The position numbers and the translations under genes are program-made. From Elusimicrobia bacterium GWA2_69_24 (lineage in GTDB: Bacteria > Elusimicrobiota > Elusimicrobia > UBA1565), in the NCBI GenBank assembly GCA_001799695.1, contig MGTY01000045.1, positions 1-32,468 of the forward strand: 32,468 nt of DNA. The letters are read 5' to 3'. Positions within the stretch are counted from its first letter, which is position 1, and each line of letters opens with the position of its first letter. Below are positions 6,831-15,270 of the stretch, in pieces. A model generated the notes under the pieces. That model was not told where the DNA came from. It did no database searches and saw only the letters and a program-made list of their open reading frames with translations.

Positions 6831-7381
6831 CGTGTGCCTCCGGCCGAGAGCAGGGCCAGCAGGCTCTGGCGGGCCCGGAACAAGCGCACCTTGGCGGCGT
6901 TCTCCGTGAGGCCGAGTATCCCCGCGACGCCGGTCAGGGGCAGCCCTTCTTCATAATGGAGGGAGAGGACGGCGCGTTCCCCGGGCTGCAGGCGCGTCAT
7001 GGCCGCGCGCAGCCGGGCCAGGTCTTCCTGGGCGGCCAGGGCCGATTCCGGACCCGGCGCGGAGTCCGGGACCCCCGCAGCCTCTTCGAGCGGCCGCTCC
7101 GCCCGGCGCCGGCTGGCGCGGGTCAGGGCGCGGTTGGCCGCGATCTTGAGCAGCCAGGGGCCGAACGGCCGCTCCGGGTCGAAACGCGCCAGGCTCCGAT
7201 ACGCTCTCAGGAAGGCTTCCTGCACCGCATCCTCCGCTTCGCTCCGGTCTCCGGTGATCCGCAGGGCCAGCCGCAGGGCCGCGCCCTCGAACCGCCGCAC
7301 CAGCTCCGCGAACGCCGCCGCGTCGCCGGCCAGGGTCCGCCGGACGAGCTCCCGCGGTTCCGTGCCCTCCGAGCCGCTCAA
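6827..7381 (-). CDS. RNA polymerase ECF sigma factor (sigma-70 family, RpoE-like)
   Basis: The 184-aa protein has region 2 (FAELVRRFEGAALRLALRIT, then SEAEDAVQEAFLRAYRSL and FGPWLLKIAANRAL) and region 4 (LQPGERAVLSLHYEEGLPL, then GLTENAAKVRLFRARQSL, the -35-binding helix-turn-helix). There is no region 3, as usual for ECF sigmas. The start is a TTG (7379-7381) preceded by a strong GGGGAGG eight bases upstream; no better ATG exists. The gene is followed by its anti-sigma factor with a 4-base overlap. A self-type ECF promoter may lie just upstream (7401-7430). Subfamily and regulon cannot be read from this window. Confidence 0.93.
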   Translation of the reverse strand: MSGSEGTEPRELVRRTLAGDAAAFAELVRRFEGAALRLALRITGDRSEAEDAVQEAFLRAYRSLARFDPERPFGPWLLKIAANRALTRASRRRAERPLEEAAGVPDSAPGPESALAAQEDLARLRAAMTRLQPGERAVLSLHYEEGLPLTGVAGILGLTENAAKVRLFRARQSLLALLSAGGTR

Positions 7382-7400
7382 TCCGGCGTCCTCCCCTTAT

Positions 7401-7430
7401 TAATACCCGCGAGCACGCCAGAAGGTTACA
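7401..7430 (-). promoter_or_regulatory. Candidate autoregulated ECF promoter of the sigma operon
   Basis: On the minus strand TGTAACCTT (7430-7422) is followed after 15 bases by GTATTA (7406-7401), about 20 bases before the TTG start. A GTAAC/GGAAC -35 with a short spacer is the usual ECF promoter form, and these operons commonly autoregulate. Confidence 0.45.
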
Positions 7431-7448
7431 AAAAGCGCCGGGGAATTT

Positions 7449-7457
7449 TGCTATAAG
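7449..7457 (+). promoter_or_regulatory. Candidate extended -10 promoter for elbB
   Basis: TGCTATAAG fits an extended -10 (TGnTATAAT) and lies 22 bases upstream of the elbB ATG at 7480, which has a GGGAGA ribosome site. A convincing -35 at normal spacing is not seen. Confidence 0.4.
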
Positions 7458-7479
7458 AACGCAGGCTCAGGGAGAACCT

Positions 7480-8139
7480 ATGCCCAAGATCGGCGTCATC
7501 CTGTCCGGCTGCGGCCGTTTCGACGGCTCCGAGATCCACGAGGCGGTGTCCTTGCTGCTGGCCATCGACCGCGCGGGCGCGGAGGCGGTCTGCATGGCCC
7601 CCGACGAGGAGCAGGCCGAGGTCGTGGACCACCTGTCCGGGAAGCCCGCGGCCGAGCGGCGCGGCGTCCTGGCCGAGTCCGCCCGCATCGCCCGCGGCCA
7701 GGTCCGGGCTCTGAGCGGGGTCCGGGCCGCCGACATCGACGCGCTCATCCTCCCGGGCGGCTTCGGCGCGGCCAAGAACCTTTCCACTTTCGCCAAGGAC
7801 GGCGTCGGGTGCCGGGTTCAGACGGACGTCGCCCGGCTCCTCAAGGATATGCGCGCCGCGGGCAAGCCCATCGGCGGCATGTGCATCGCCCCGGCCGTGC
7901 TGGCGCGGGTGCTGGGCTCCGAGCATCCGGTCCTGACCATCGGCTCGGACGCCGGGACGGCGCAGGCCCTGGAGTCCATGGGCGCCCGCCACCGGACCTG
8001 CGCGGCCGCCGAGGTGGTCGTGGATTCGGAGCGCCGGATCGTGACCACTCCGGCCTATATGCTCGCCGGGCGGATCTCCGAGGTCTTCGCCGGGGCGGAG
8101 GCGCTGGTCGCCAAGGTGCTGGAGCTCGTCGGGGGGTGA
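7480..8139 (+). CDS. elbB: DJ-1/PfpI family glyoxalase ElbB
   Basis: The 219-aa protein matches ElbB in length and in the diagnostic start KIGVILSGCGRFDGSEIHEA. It has DIDALILPGGFGAAKNLS (about 86-103) and the nucleophile-elbow region KPIGGMCIAPAVLARVL with the conserved Cys. ElbB (also called YhbL/GatB-like, once linked to isoprenoid synthesis) is a class I glutamine-amidotransferase-like protein with reported weak glyoxalase activity. It is cytoplasmic. The gene ends one base before the CheY-like gene, so the three genes 7480-9126 are probably cotranscribed, an unexpected partnership with signalling genes. Confidence 0.9.
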   Translation: MPKIGVILSGCGRFDGSEIHEAVSLLLAIDRAGAEAVCMAPDEEQAEVVDHLSGKPAAERRGVLAESARIARGQVRALSGVRAADIDALILPGGFGAAKNLSTFAKDGVGCRVQTDVARLLKDMRAAGKPIGGMCIAPAVLARVLGSEHPVLTIGSDAGTAQALESMGARHRTCAAAEVVVDSERRIVTTPAYMLAGRISEVFAGAEALVAKVLELVGG

Positions 8140-8140
8140 T

Positions 8141-8527
8141 ATGGGATTCCGGATACTGATCGTTGACGACTCCCCGGTGCTCCGGGTGATGCTCACCGAC
8201 ATGCTCCAGGCGCTCGGCCACGAGGTCGTGGGCGAGGGGGAAAGCGTGAAATCCGGGCTCGCGGCCTTCATCGCCACCAAGCCCGACCTGGTCACCCTCG
8301 ACGTCTCCCTGCCGGACGGCAACGGGCTCGACCTCCTGCAGATGATCCGCAAGCACGATCCCAACGCCCGCGCGGTCATGGTCACGGGCAACGACCAGGT
8401 GGCCCTCGAGAAGCGCGCGCTGTCTTTGAAGGCCCTGGGCGTCCTGCACAAGCCGTTCGACGTCGAGGAACTCTCGGCGCTCATCCAGAAGGCCGCTCCC
8501 TTCATCCGTCCCAGGCCCGCGGCATGA
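8141..8527 (+). CDS. CheY-like single-domain response regulator
   Basis: A stand-alone receiver of 128 aa: FRILIVDDSPVLRVML with acidic residues at 9-10, phosphoacceptor Asp54 in TLDVSLPDG, the T/S switch in VMVTGND and the Lys in LHKPFD. It has no output domain, so it acts by protein-protein contact. The neighbouring CheC-family gene overlaps it by 4 bases (ATGA), suggesting a regulator/phosphatase pair. It starts one base after the elbB stop. No cognate kinase is adjacent; the kinases of the 16803-32468 island are possible donors. Confidence 0.93.
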   Translation: MGFRILIVDDSPVLRVMLTDMLQALGHEVVGEGESVKSGLAAFIATKPDLVTLDVSLPDGNGLDLLQMIRKHDPNARAVMVTGNDQVALEKRALSLKALGVLHKPFDVEELSALIQKAAPFIRPRPAA

Positions 8528-9126
8528 ACCTCTCCCTCGAAGAGAAGCAGAGGATCACCCACCTCATCGAGGAGGGGATCATGCGCAGCACCGACCGCCT
8601 CGGGAAGATGTCCAAGACCGAGTGGGCCGTCATGTCCTCGAGCACCAACGAGGTCCCGGCCGTGCGCATGCTCTCCTGGTTCCAGCGCTCCAAGGACGAG
8701 CACGTGGCGGTGCACTTCCGCTCCGGGGAGGGAGTCCCCCTGGACTTCCTGATCATCTTCTCGGAGAAGAGCGCGCAGTCGGTGACCGGCGCGGTCACCA
8801 AGCCCTACGCCGCGAAACTCGACGGGTTCGCGAACCTGATGGAGCTCACCATCGGCGAGGTGTCCAACATCGTGGCCCAGTCCGTCATCGGCGCCATGGC
8901 CGACGAGTTCGACAAGACCATCATCCTTTCCATCCCCGAGGTGCACCGCGGCCCCAAGGCCAGCCTGCTGGGGGTCGTCCTGGAAGCCTATGACGGCCGG
9001 GAGGACGTTCTGCTCATGTCGCACGTGGAGATGTTCTCCGAGGACCTCTCCGCGGACTGCGCGATGGTCATCATCGTGAACGCGGACGTGCTGCACGAGC
9101 TCGTCCGCAATCAGAAGCCGAACTGA
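8524..9126 (+). CDS. CheC/CheX-family protein (putative CheY-P phosphatase)
   Basis: The 200-aa protein carries the CheC-type active-site spacing: in LMELTIGEVSNIVAQSVIGA a Glu and Asn are set as E-x2-N, and 22 residues later there is a Pro (LSIPEV), matching E-x2-N-x22-P of CheC/CheX/FliY phosphatases. Only one copy is obvious, whereas CheC has two. The first 90 residues (MNLSLEEKQRITHLIEEGI onward) do not look like a second copy and may be a partner-binding domain. CheC-family members dephosphorylate CheY-P. The 4-base overlap with the receiver gene makes that receiver the likely substrate. No flagellar or receptor genes are seen, so the pair may control something other than swimming. Confidence 0.75.
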   Translation: MNLSLEEKQRITHLIEEGIMRSTDRLGKMSKTEWAVMSSSTNEVPAVRMLSWFQRSKDEHVAVHFRSGEGVPLDFLIIFSEKSAQSVTGAVTKPYAAKLDGFANLMELTIGEVSNIVAQSVIGAMADEFDKTIILSIPEVHRGPKASLLGVVLEAYDGREDVLLMSHVEMFSEDLSADCAMVIIVNADVLHELVRNQKPN

Positions 9127-9155
9127 ACGCACCGACCTTTCACCGGAGGGGCCCC

Positions 9156-12100
9156 ATGTTCCACCGATCCCTGACTCGGCTCGCTCTCCTTTCCATTCTG
9201 CTGCCCGCCGCCGCCCGCGGCGCGTCCCTGCCCGAGGCGGACAAGCTCTTCGCCAAGGGGCTGCAGCAGGAGGCGCTCGGCAAGTACGAGGAGCTGGCGA
9301 AATCGCCGGACCCGGAGACGCGGCTCAAGGCAGTCTACCGCTCCTGCGAGGCCGAGGCGATGTTGTTCCGCTACGGCGAGGCCGTCGAGCGTCTGCGCAA
9401 GGCCGTGGTCCCCTCGGACCCCCTGTGGCGCGCTCGCTTCCTGCTGCTCAAGACCGAGCTCCTGAGGGAGTTTTTGAAGCAGTACGGCCACGCCGCCCCC
9501 AAGGAGGTCGTGGAGGGGGAGCCGGTCGACGTGTTCCGGGAGGCCCCGGCCCGGCTCCATGCCCAGGTCGCGGCCGCGTACTGGGAGCTCTGGAGCCTGC
9601 GCAAGGAGCTGGCCGCGCGCCCGATCGCCGACGAGGCGTATTTCGCGGACGTGGAGAAGGCGGACCGCGGCCGCTACCCGACCCAGCTCGACCTCGCGGT
9701 GCTCCGCTGGAGCGAGTACCTGCTCCAGGAGGCCCCCCTTCCCGAGGACCAGGTCAAGCCCAAGGCCGCCTCCTTCATAGGCCAGAGCTACGGCGTCCGC
9801 CCGGCTTCGGACCTGCCCGCCGCGGCCCTGGCCGGAGCCCTGATGGAGACCGCCTACGCCCTCCAGGGACCGGGCCGGGCCGAGGCGGCCGAACGCTGGC
9901 GCATCCGGCGCCTGCTCATCGCTTTCCGGGACTCCGGGCGCACCCTGCCCTTCGAGCAGTGGGCGGAGTCGCGACGCGCCGCCGTCGAGGTCCTGCGGCG
10001 CTGGCTGAAGGACTTCGCGCAGACCGAGTCCCGGGCCGAGGCCGGGTTCGAGGCCGCCGCGCTCCAGGAGTCGAGCGGGGAGCTGGATGCGGCCGTGCTC
10101 TTGTGCGAGGAGGTGTCGCGGCTGGGCAACGCCAGCCTCGGCGCCCGCAAGTGCGAGCAGTTGACCGCCCGCATCAAGACTCCGACCCTCTACGTCTCGG
10201 GCAAGGTGACGCCTCTCTCCGGCAAGGAGGCCTTGTCCATCACGGCCAAGAACATCCCCGAGGCCTTCTGCCGGCTCTACCGGGTCACGCCCGAGGAACT
10301 GAGCGCCCGGCGGGAATACGGCGATTCCTGGACCTGGTCCGGGGTCTTGAACCATGTCCCACCCGAGATGATCGCGGCGGCCATCGCCGGGAAAAAGCCG
10401 GTGCGCGCCTGGTCGGTCGCCTTGAAGGCGGACAAGCCCTATCAGAACGTCGGCCTCACGGCGGACCTCCCGGACCCGGAGCCGGGCCTCTATCTGGCGG
10501 TGGTCTCCGGCGACGCGGGGTTCGTACCCGGGGAGTCCATGCTCCACGGCGCCATCCTCAACGTGACGGACCTCGTCCTCGTGGGCACCGAAGGCCTGCA
10601 GGGGCGCGACCGCGACCTGGTGTTCCTCCCCGAGCAGCCCCAGCGGCAGGTCACCGCCCCGGCCTTCCATTTCTACCTGCTCGAGGGGACGAGCGGCCGC
10701 CCTGCGCGCGGCGCCTCCCTCCGCCTGCGGCATTACGGCCGGCAATCCAGCTGGCAGAGCCTGAATCTGGACTTCGACGAGCTGGGCCGGGTCCAATTGC
10801 CCGTGACCGTGACCGTGGCTTCCCCGTATCACTCCGAGAACTTCATGGTCGACCCGTTGGCCGAGCGCAAGGGGCAGTACGCCTACTGGAACGGCGCCGC
10901 GGGCTGGTATTTCAACACCCCGCCGCATCTGCGGGTGTTCGTTGAGCTGGACCGGCCCATCTACCGGCCGGGGCAGAAGGTCCGCTACAAGGCCACGGTG
11001 GTGGAGCAGACCCCGCAGGGGTTCCGGGTCTACGCGGGCAAGACGCCCGCCGAGGTCCGCGGCCGCGACGCCAACGGTCAGGAACTTCATAAGGAGTCCA
11101 AGCCCTTGAGCGCCATGGGCTCCTTCTCCGGCGGGTTCACCATCCCTTCGGGCCGGATGCTCGGGCGCTATTATGTGGAAGCCTCTCTGAGCGACGGCTT
11201 CCAGAGGTACTCCGGCCAGGTCGATTTCTCGGTGGAGGAATACAAGCGGCCGGAATTCGAGGTCACCGTGGAGGACGCCAAGGACGCCTGGCGCTTCGGC
11301 CGGGAGGCCGCGGTCGAGGGTTCGGTGAAGTACTATTTCGGCGGCCCGGTCCCGGACGCTCCCGTGACCTACAAGGTCTACCGCGAGACCTATCGCCCCT
11401 GGTTCTGCTGGTGGTGGTCGTGGATGGGGGATTCGGGCCGCACCGAGGTCCTGCGGGCCGAGACCCGTTCCGACAAGGACGGGAAGTTCCGCTTCGTCTT
11501 CACCCCCCAGGCCGCGGACGCGAAGAATAACGAGAACCCGTTCCCGGCCCGCTTCACCGTCGAAGTGGAGGCGCGCGACGCGGGCGGCCGGACGATCTCG
11601 GCCTCCAAGGGCTTCCTGGCGGGCAAGAACGCGACTTTGTTTCAGATCACCCCATCGGCCGGTTTCGCGACCGCTGGAAAGACGTTTCCGGTCGACGCGC
11701 GCCTGGTGAGCCTGGGCGGGGACCCGCTCAAGGGCGAGGGGAGCTTTGAACTGCGGCGTCTGGAGAAGGACCCGGTGTCCAATGATTCCGGGGTCAACTG
11801 GGGCGGGTTCTTCCCGGCCTCCCCGTCCCTGGAGCAGATATACCAGAACGTTCCGGACGGGGACAAAGTGCAGGGGGGGGACCTGGTCTTCGACAAGACC
11901 AAGCCCACGGTACTGTCCTTGGCCTCGCTCAAGCCCGGCGCGTACCGCCTGACCTTGCGTTCCGCGGACCCGTGGGGCGGCAAGGCGGAGCAGTCCGTCA
12001 TCGTGCTGGCCGTGGACCCGACCGGGGCCAAGGTCCCCACGAAGATCCCCTCCTTGTCCATCCCCGAGCACTCCCAGTATCTCGTGGGTGAGACCGCGGT

Positions 12101-15100
12101 GTTCCTCATCGGCTCCTCGGAGCTCGACGCCTTGACGCATGTCGAGGTGTGGGGCGGGGCTTCCTTGCTGGAACGCCGCCCCATCGAGGGCGGGGGGATC
12201 CGGGTATTCCGTCTGCCCCTCACCGAGAAGCACAAGGGCGGCGTCACCGTGCGCTGGTTCGGCGTGAAGGATTTCAAGCCCCGCTCGGGCTCCCTCACGG
12301 TGGCGGTGCCCTGGAAGGAGAAGGAGCTTTCGGTGCGCCTGCGCCACGACAAGGTCCTTAAACCGGGACAGAAGGCGACCTGGTCCATCACCGCCAAGGA
12401 CCAAGGCGGCCGTCCGGTGCGCGGCGAGGGCGTGGCGCGCATGTACGACCGTTCCCTGGAGTACTACGTCAAAGGCGGCGACGCCGCGGTGGAGACCCTG
12501 TACGCGTCCCGGCAGCGTCCGTCGGAGGCGCGGGGCTCGGTGTTCCCGGTCTACATGACGCAGGTGCGCATCGACAAGGGCTGGATCAAGAAGCTGCTGG
12601 ACGCGTTCCAGCGCGCCATCGAGGAGCCCCGGGCTCCGGGCCTGCGCGTGAACCGCAGCCGGGTCTACGGCCGGCACGGCAACAGGTTCGGCATAGCCCG
12701 GCGGGGATACTCCGAGGAGGAGTCCGACGGGATGTTGATGGAGAAATCCATGGCGTCGCGCGCCGACGGCCCCATGCCCGCGGCCGCGCCCGCCGCCGAG
12801 ATGCCCATGGAGGGCAAGGAGATGGCGGGCAAGAACGAGGCGGTCGGCGGCGCCAAGGACAAGAAGTCGCGCCAGGAGCCTGGGGCCGAAAAAGTCCAGG
12901 CCCGGGCCGACTTCTCCGAGACGGCCTTCTTCAAGCCCCAGCTCCCGGTGACTGCCGGCAAGGCCGCCTGGAGCTTCCGCGCCCCGGAACAGCTCACGAG
13001 CTGGCGCGTGCTCGGGAGCGTGCTCACCCCGTCGGCGCAGTTCGGGCGCTTCTCCGGCGAGACCGCGACCCGCAAGGACCTGATGGTGCGCGTCGAGATG
13101 CCGCGCTTCTTCCGCGAGGGCGACCTCGGGACCCTGAAGGCGGTCGTGCACAACGAGTCCGAGGCCGAGTTCTCGGGTACCCTGAGTCTCTTCGTGACCG
13201 AGGAGGGCAAGGACGCGCCCGAGCGGCTGGGGATCTCGGAGCTGCAGAAGCCCTTCACGGTGAAGTCCCACGGCCTGGCGGCCCTGTCCTGGGCGCTCAA
13301 GGTCCCCAACGGAGTGACCACGTTCAAGATCAAGGCCGTGGCGCGTTCCGGTGAGAGGGCGGACGCGGAGGAGCGCGACTTGCCCATTTTGCCTTCGCGC
13401 CAGAGGCTCATCGCGAGCAAGGTGGTGGCGCTCAACGGCGACGCCAAGGCCGACCTGTCCATGGCCGAGCTGTCGGAGAAGGATGACAGCCGCCAGAGCG
13501 AACTGCTCCAGCTCCAGATCGACCCCCAACTCGTGCTCACCGTGCTCAACTCCCTGCCCTTCCTGGTGCAGTATCCCCACGAGTGCGTGGAGCAGACCCT
13601 CAACCGCTACGTGCCCATGGCCATCATGAACAAGGTCTACGGCAAGCATCCGGCTTTGGCCAAGGCCGCGGCCAAGATCCCCAAGCGCGAGACCATCACC
13701 CCGGCATGGGACGCCGAGGACTCCAAGCGGCTCACCCAGCTCATGGAGTCCCCTTGGATCGAGATCTCCAAGGGGCGCAAGAGCTATTGGCCCGTCATCG
13801 ACATGTTCGACCCCAAGGTGGTCGCGCGCCATGAAGAAGACGCCCTGGGGAAACTCCAGGCCGCCCAGCTTCCGGACGGCGGCTTTCCCTGGTTCCCGGG
13901 CGGCCGCGCGGACCCCTACATGACGCTCTACGTCCTGGCCGGGTTCTCGGAGGCCCAGCACTACGGGGTGAGCGTGCCCTTAGACAGCGTCCAGCGCGCC
14001 CTGCGCTACGTCATGAACGAGATCCCGCGCCATCTCAAGCCCGAGCCCGCGGACGTCTCGCTCATCCTGTACGCGGCGTATGTCGTGACCTCGTTCCCGG
14101 AGGAGCTCGGCCGCACGCAGATGACGGACCTGGGCCGGGCGCGCGACATCGCCAAGGCCTGGCTCGACTACGCGGACAAGCACGCCGAGGCCATGACGCG
14201 GCTGGGCAAGGCCTACGCGGCCTACGCCTACTGGCGCTTGGGGAACAAAGTTAAGGGCGACCTGTACCTGTCCCGGGCCATGGACGCGGCCCGCGAGGAC
14301 CCCATCGCGGGCGTCTATTGGACGCCGGAGAAGTATTCCTGGCTCTGGTACAGCGACACGCTGGAGACGCACGCCTTTATGATCCGGATGCTGCAGACCC
14401 TGCGGCCCAAGGACAAGCGCGTGGCAGGCATGGTGCAGTGGCTGGTCTTCAACCGCAAGGGAACGGAGTGGAAATCCACCAAGGCCTCGGCCGCGGCCAT
14501 CTTCGCCCTGCTCGACTTCCTGAAGGCGCGGGGCGCCCTGGACAAGGGCGATTCCTACGACGTGCGCTGGGGCTCGGTGAGGGATACGGTGCGGCTGGAG
14601 CCCTTCGACTGGCTGGGCAAGCCCCTGCGCTGGACCCGGAGCGGCATGGACATCACGTCGGAGTTCCATAAGCCCGTGATCGAGAAGAAGGGCCCCGGGC
14701 TGGCCTTTGCTTCCCTTACTTACATCTATACCACCGAAAAGCTGGGCGGCGAGTCCGCGGATGGCATGCTCAACGTGCGCCGCACCTTCTTCAAGAGGGT
14801 GAAGAAGGGGACCGAGTATGTCCTCATGACGCTCAAGCAGGGCGACGCGGTCAAGGTGGGAGACGAGATCGAGGTGCAGCTCAAGATCAACACGCGCAGC
14901 CAGTTCGAGTACGTGCATCTCAAGGACCCGCGTGGCGCGGGTTTTGAGGGTTCGGCCCTGCTCTCGGGCTGGAAGTGGGACCAGTTGGGCCGCTACGAGG
15001 AGCCGCGGGACTCGCTCACGAACTTCTTCATCTCCTGGCTGCCGCACGGCGAGTACGTCCTGCGCTACACGGTGCGCCCCACGACCGCGGGGCGCTACCG

Positions 15101-15185
15101 CATCGGCGCGGCCGTGCTCCAGTCCATGTACTCCCCCGAGTTCGCCGCGCACTCTGCCGGCTTTGAGCTGAGAGTTGAAGAATAA
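9156..15185 (+). CDS. Alpha-2-macroglobulin family protein with thioester motif
   Basis: A 2009-aa exported protein with a GGAGGGG ribosome site. Residues 1-23 are a signal peptide without a lipobox Cys, so it is likely soluble in the periplasm or secreted. An N-terminal alpha-helical repeat region (about 25-340) precedes macroglobulin domains: FVELDRPIYRPGQKVRYKAT near 595-612 is an MG2-type signature and EEYKRPEFEV near 700 follows. A Met/Ala/Lys/Glu-rich low-complexity stretch around 1190-1250 (EKSMASRADGPMPAAAPA) fits a protease bait region. The thioester motif CVEQ is at 1477-1480. The following residues resemble the helical thioester domain (GGFPWFPGGRADPYMTLYVL), and a receptor-binding-like beta domain ends the protein. 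Family members trap proteases by covalent capture. The usual partner pbpC is absent. Confidence 0.9.
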   Translation: MFHRSLTRLALLSILLPAAARGASLPEADKLFAKGLQQEALGKYEELAKSPDPETRLKAVYRSCEAEAMLFRYGEAVERLRKAVVPSDPLWRARFLLLKTELLREFLKQYGHAAPKEVVEGEPVDVFREAPARLHAQVAAAYWELWSLRKELAARPIADEAYFADVEKADRGRYPTQLDLAVLRWSEYLLQEAPLPEDQVKPKAASFIGQSYGVRPASDLPAAALAGALMETAYALQGPGRAEAAERWRIRRLLIAFRDSGRTLPFEQWAESRRAAVEVLRRWLKDFAQTESRAEAGFEAAALQESSGELDAAVLLCEEVSRLGNASLGARKCEQLTARIKTPTLYVSGKVTPLSGKEALSITAKNIPEAFCRLYRVTPEELSARREYGDSWTWSGVLNHVPPEMIAAAIAGKKPVRAWSVALKADKPYQNVGLTADLPDPEPGLYLAVVSGDAGFVPGESMLHGAILNVTDLVLVGTEGLQGRDRDLVFLPEQPQRQVTAPAFHFYLLEGTSGRPARGASLRLRHYGRQSSWQSLNLDFDELGRVQLPVTVTVASPYHSENFMVDPLAERKGQYAYWNGAAGWYFNTPPHLRVFVELDRPIYRPGQKVRYKATVVEQTPQGFRVYAGKTPAEVRGRDANGQELHKESKPLSAMGSFSGGFTIPSGRMLGRYYVEASLSDGFQRYSGQVDFSVEEYKRPEFEVTVEDAKDAWRFGREAAVEGSVKYYFGGPVPDAPVTYKVYRETYRPWFCWWWSWMGDSGRTEVLRAETRSDKDGKFRFVFTPQAADAKNNENPFPARFTVEVEARDAGGRTISASKGFLAGKNATLFQITPSAGFATAGKTFPVDARLVSLGGDPLKGEGSFELRRLEKDPVSNDSGVNWGGFFPASPSLEQIYQNVPDGDKVQGGDLVFDKTKPTVLSLASLKPGAYRLTLRSADPWGGKAEQSVIVLAVDPTGAKVPTKIPSLSIPEHSQYLVGETAVFLIGSSELDALTHVEVWGGASLLERRPIEGGGIRVFRLPLTEKHKGGVTVRWFGVKDFKPRSGSLTVAVPWKEKELSVRLRHDKVLKPGQKATWSITAKDQGGRPVRGEGVARMYDRSLEYYVKGGDAAVETLYASRQRPSEARGSVFPVYMTQVRIDKGWIKKLLDAFQRAIEEPRAPGLRVNRSRVYGRHGNRFGIARRGYSEEESDGMLMEKSMASRADGPMPAAAPAAEMPMEGKEMAGKNEAVGGAKDKKSRQEPGAEKVQARADFSETAFFKPQLPVTAGKAAWSFRAPEQLTSWRVLGSVLTPSAQFGRFSGETATRKDLMVRVEMPRFFREGDLGTLKAVVHNESEAEFSGTLSLFVTEEGKDAPERLGISELQKPFTVKSHGLAALSWALKVPNGVTTFKIKAVARSGERADAEERDLPILPSRQRLIASKVVALNGDAKADLSMAELSEKDDSRQSELLQLQIDPQLVLTVLNSLPFLVQYPHECVEQTLNRYVPMAIMNKVYGKHPALAKAAAKIPKRETITPAWDAEDSKRLTQLMESPWIEISKGRKSYWPVIDMFDPKVVARHEEDALGKLQAAQLPDGGFPWFPGGRADPYMTLYVLAGFSEAQHYGVSVPLDSVQRALRYVMNEIPRHLKPEPADVSLILYAAYVVTSFPEELGRTQMTDLGRARDIAKAWLDYADKHAEAMTRLGKAYAAYAYWRLGNKVKGDLYLSRAMDAAREDPIAGVYWTPEKYSWLWYSDTLETHAFMIRMLQTLRPKDKRVAGMVQWLVFNRKGTEWKSTKASAAAIFALLDFLKARGALDKGDSYDVRWGSVRDTVRLEPFDWLGKPLRWTRSGMDITSEFHKPVIEKKGPGLAFASLTYIYTTEKLGGESADGMLNVRRTFFKRVKKGTEYVLMTLKQGDAVKVGDEIEVQLKINTRSQFEYVHLKDPRGAGFEGSALLSGWKWDQLGRYEEPRDSLTNFFISWLPHGEYVLRYTVRPTTAGRYRIGAAVLQSMYSPEFAAHSAGFELRVEE

Positions 15186-15231
15186 CGGATAATTGGTTAT
15201 CCGTTATTGTATGTTATTGCAATAACGGATA
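15181..15231. promoter_or_regulatory. AT-rich operator repeats upstream of hipBA
   Basis: The 11-mer AATAACGGATA occurs three times: direct at 15181-15191, inverted at 15198-15208 and direct at 15221-15231. The GGATA/TATCC cores are those of E. coli HipB operators (TATCC-N8-GGATA), though spacing here differs. They lie immediately upstream of the hipB promoter and are much more AT-rich than their surroundings. The first copy overlaps the stop codon of the macroglobulin gene. Most likely they are HipB autorepression sites; a weak terminator role is possible but no T-run follows. Confidence 0.65.
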
Positions 15232-15236
15232 CTATA

Positions 15237-15265
15237 TTGTCTATTCAGCAAATTTCATGTATAAT
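15237..15265 (+). promoter_or_regulatory. Sigma-70 promoter of hipBA, probably leaderless
   Basis: TTGTCT (15237-15242), a 17-base spacer and a perfect TATAAT (15260-15265) form the clearest promoter in the window. The hipB ATG begins six bases after the -10 (15271), about where transcription should start, and no Shine-Dalgarno sequence is present. The mRNA is therefore probably leaderless. It lies just downstream of the operator repeats. Confidence 0.8.
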
Positions 15266-15270
15266 AAGAC

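Noticed and set aside
9111..13961. A 1616-codon open frame on the minus strand opposite the macroglobulin gene
   Set aside because: It is a by-product of GC-rich codon use on the plus strand: no domain motifs, His/Leu/Gly/Arg-rich composition, and the plus strand has clear family motifs and a ribosome site.
15181..15208. Inverted repeat as a terminator for the macroglobulin gene
   Set aside because: The stem is AT-rich with no U-tract, and the same unit recurs at 15221 before a strong promoter, which fits an operator better.
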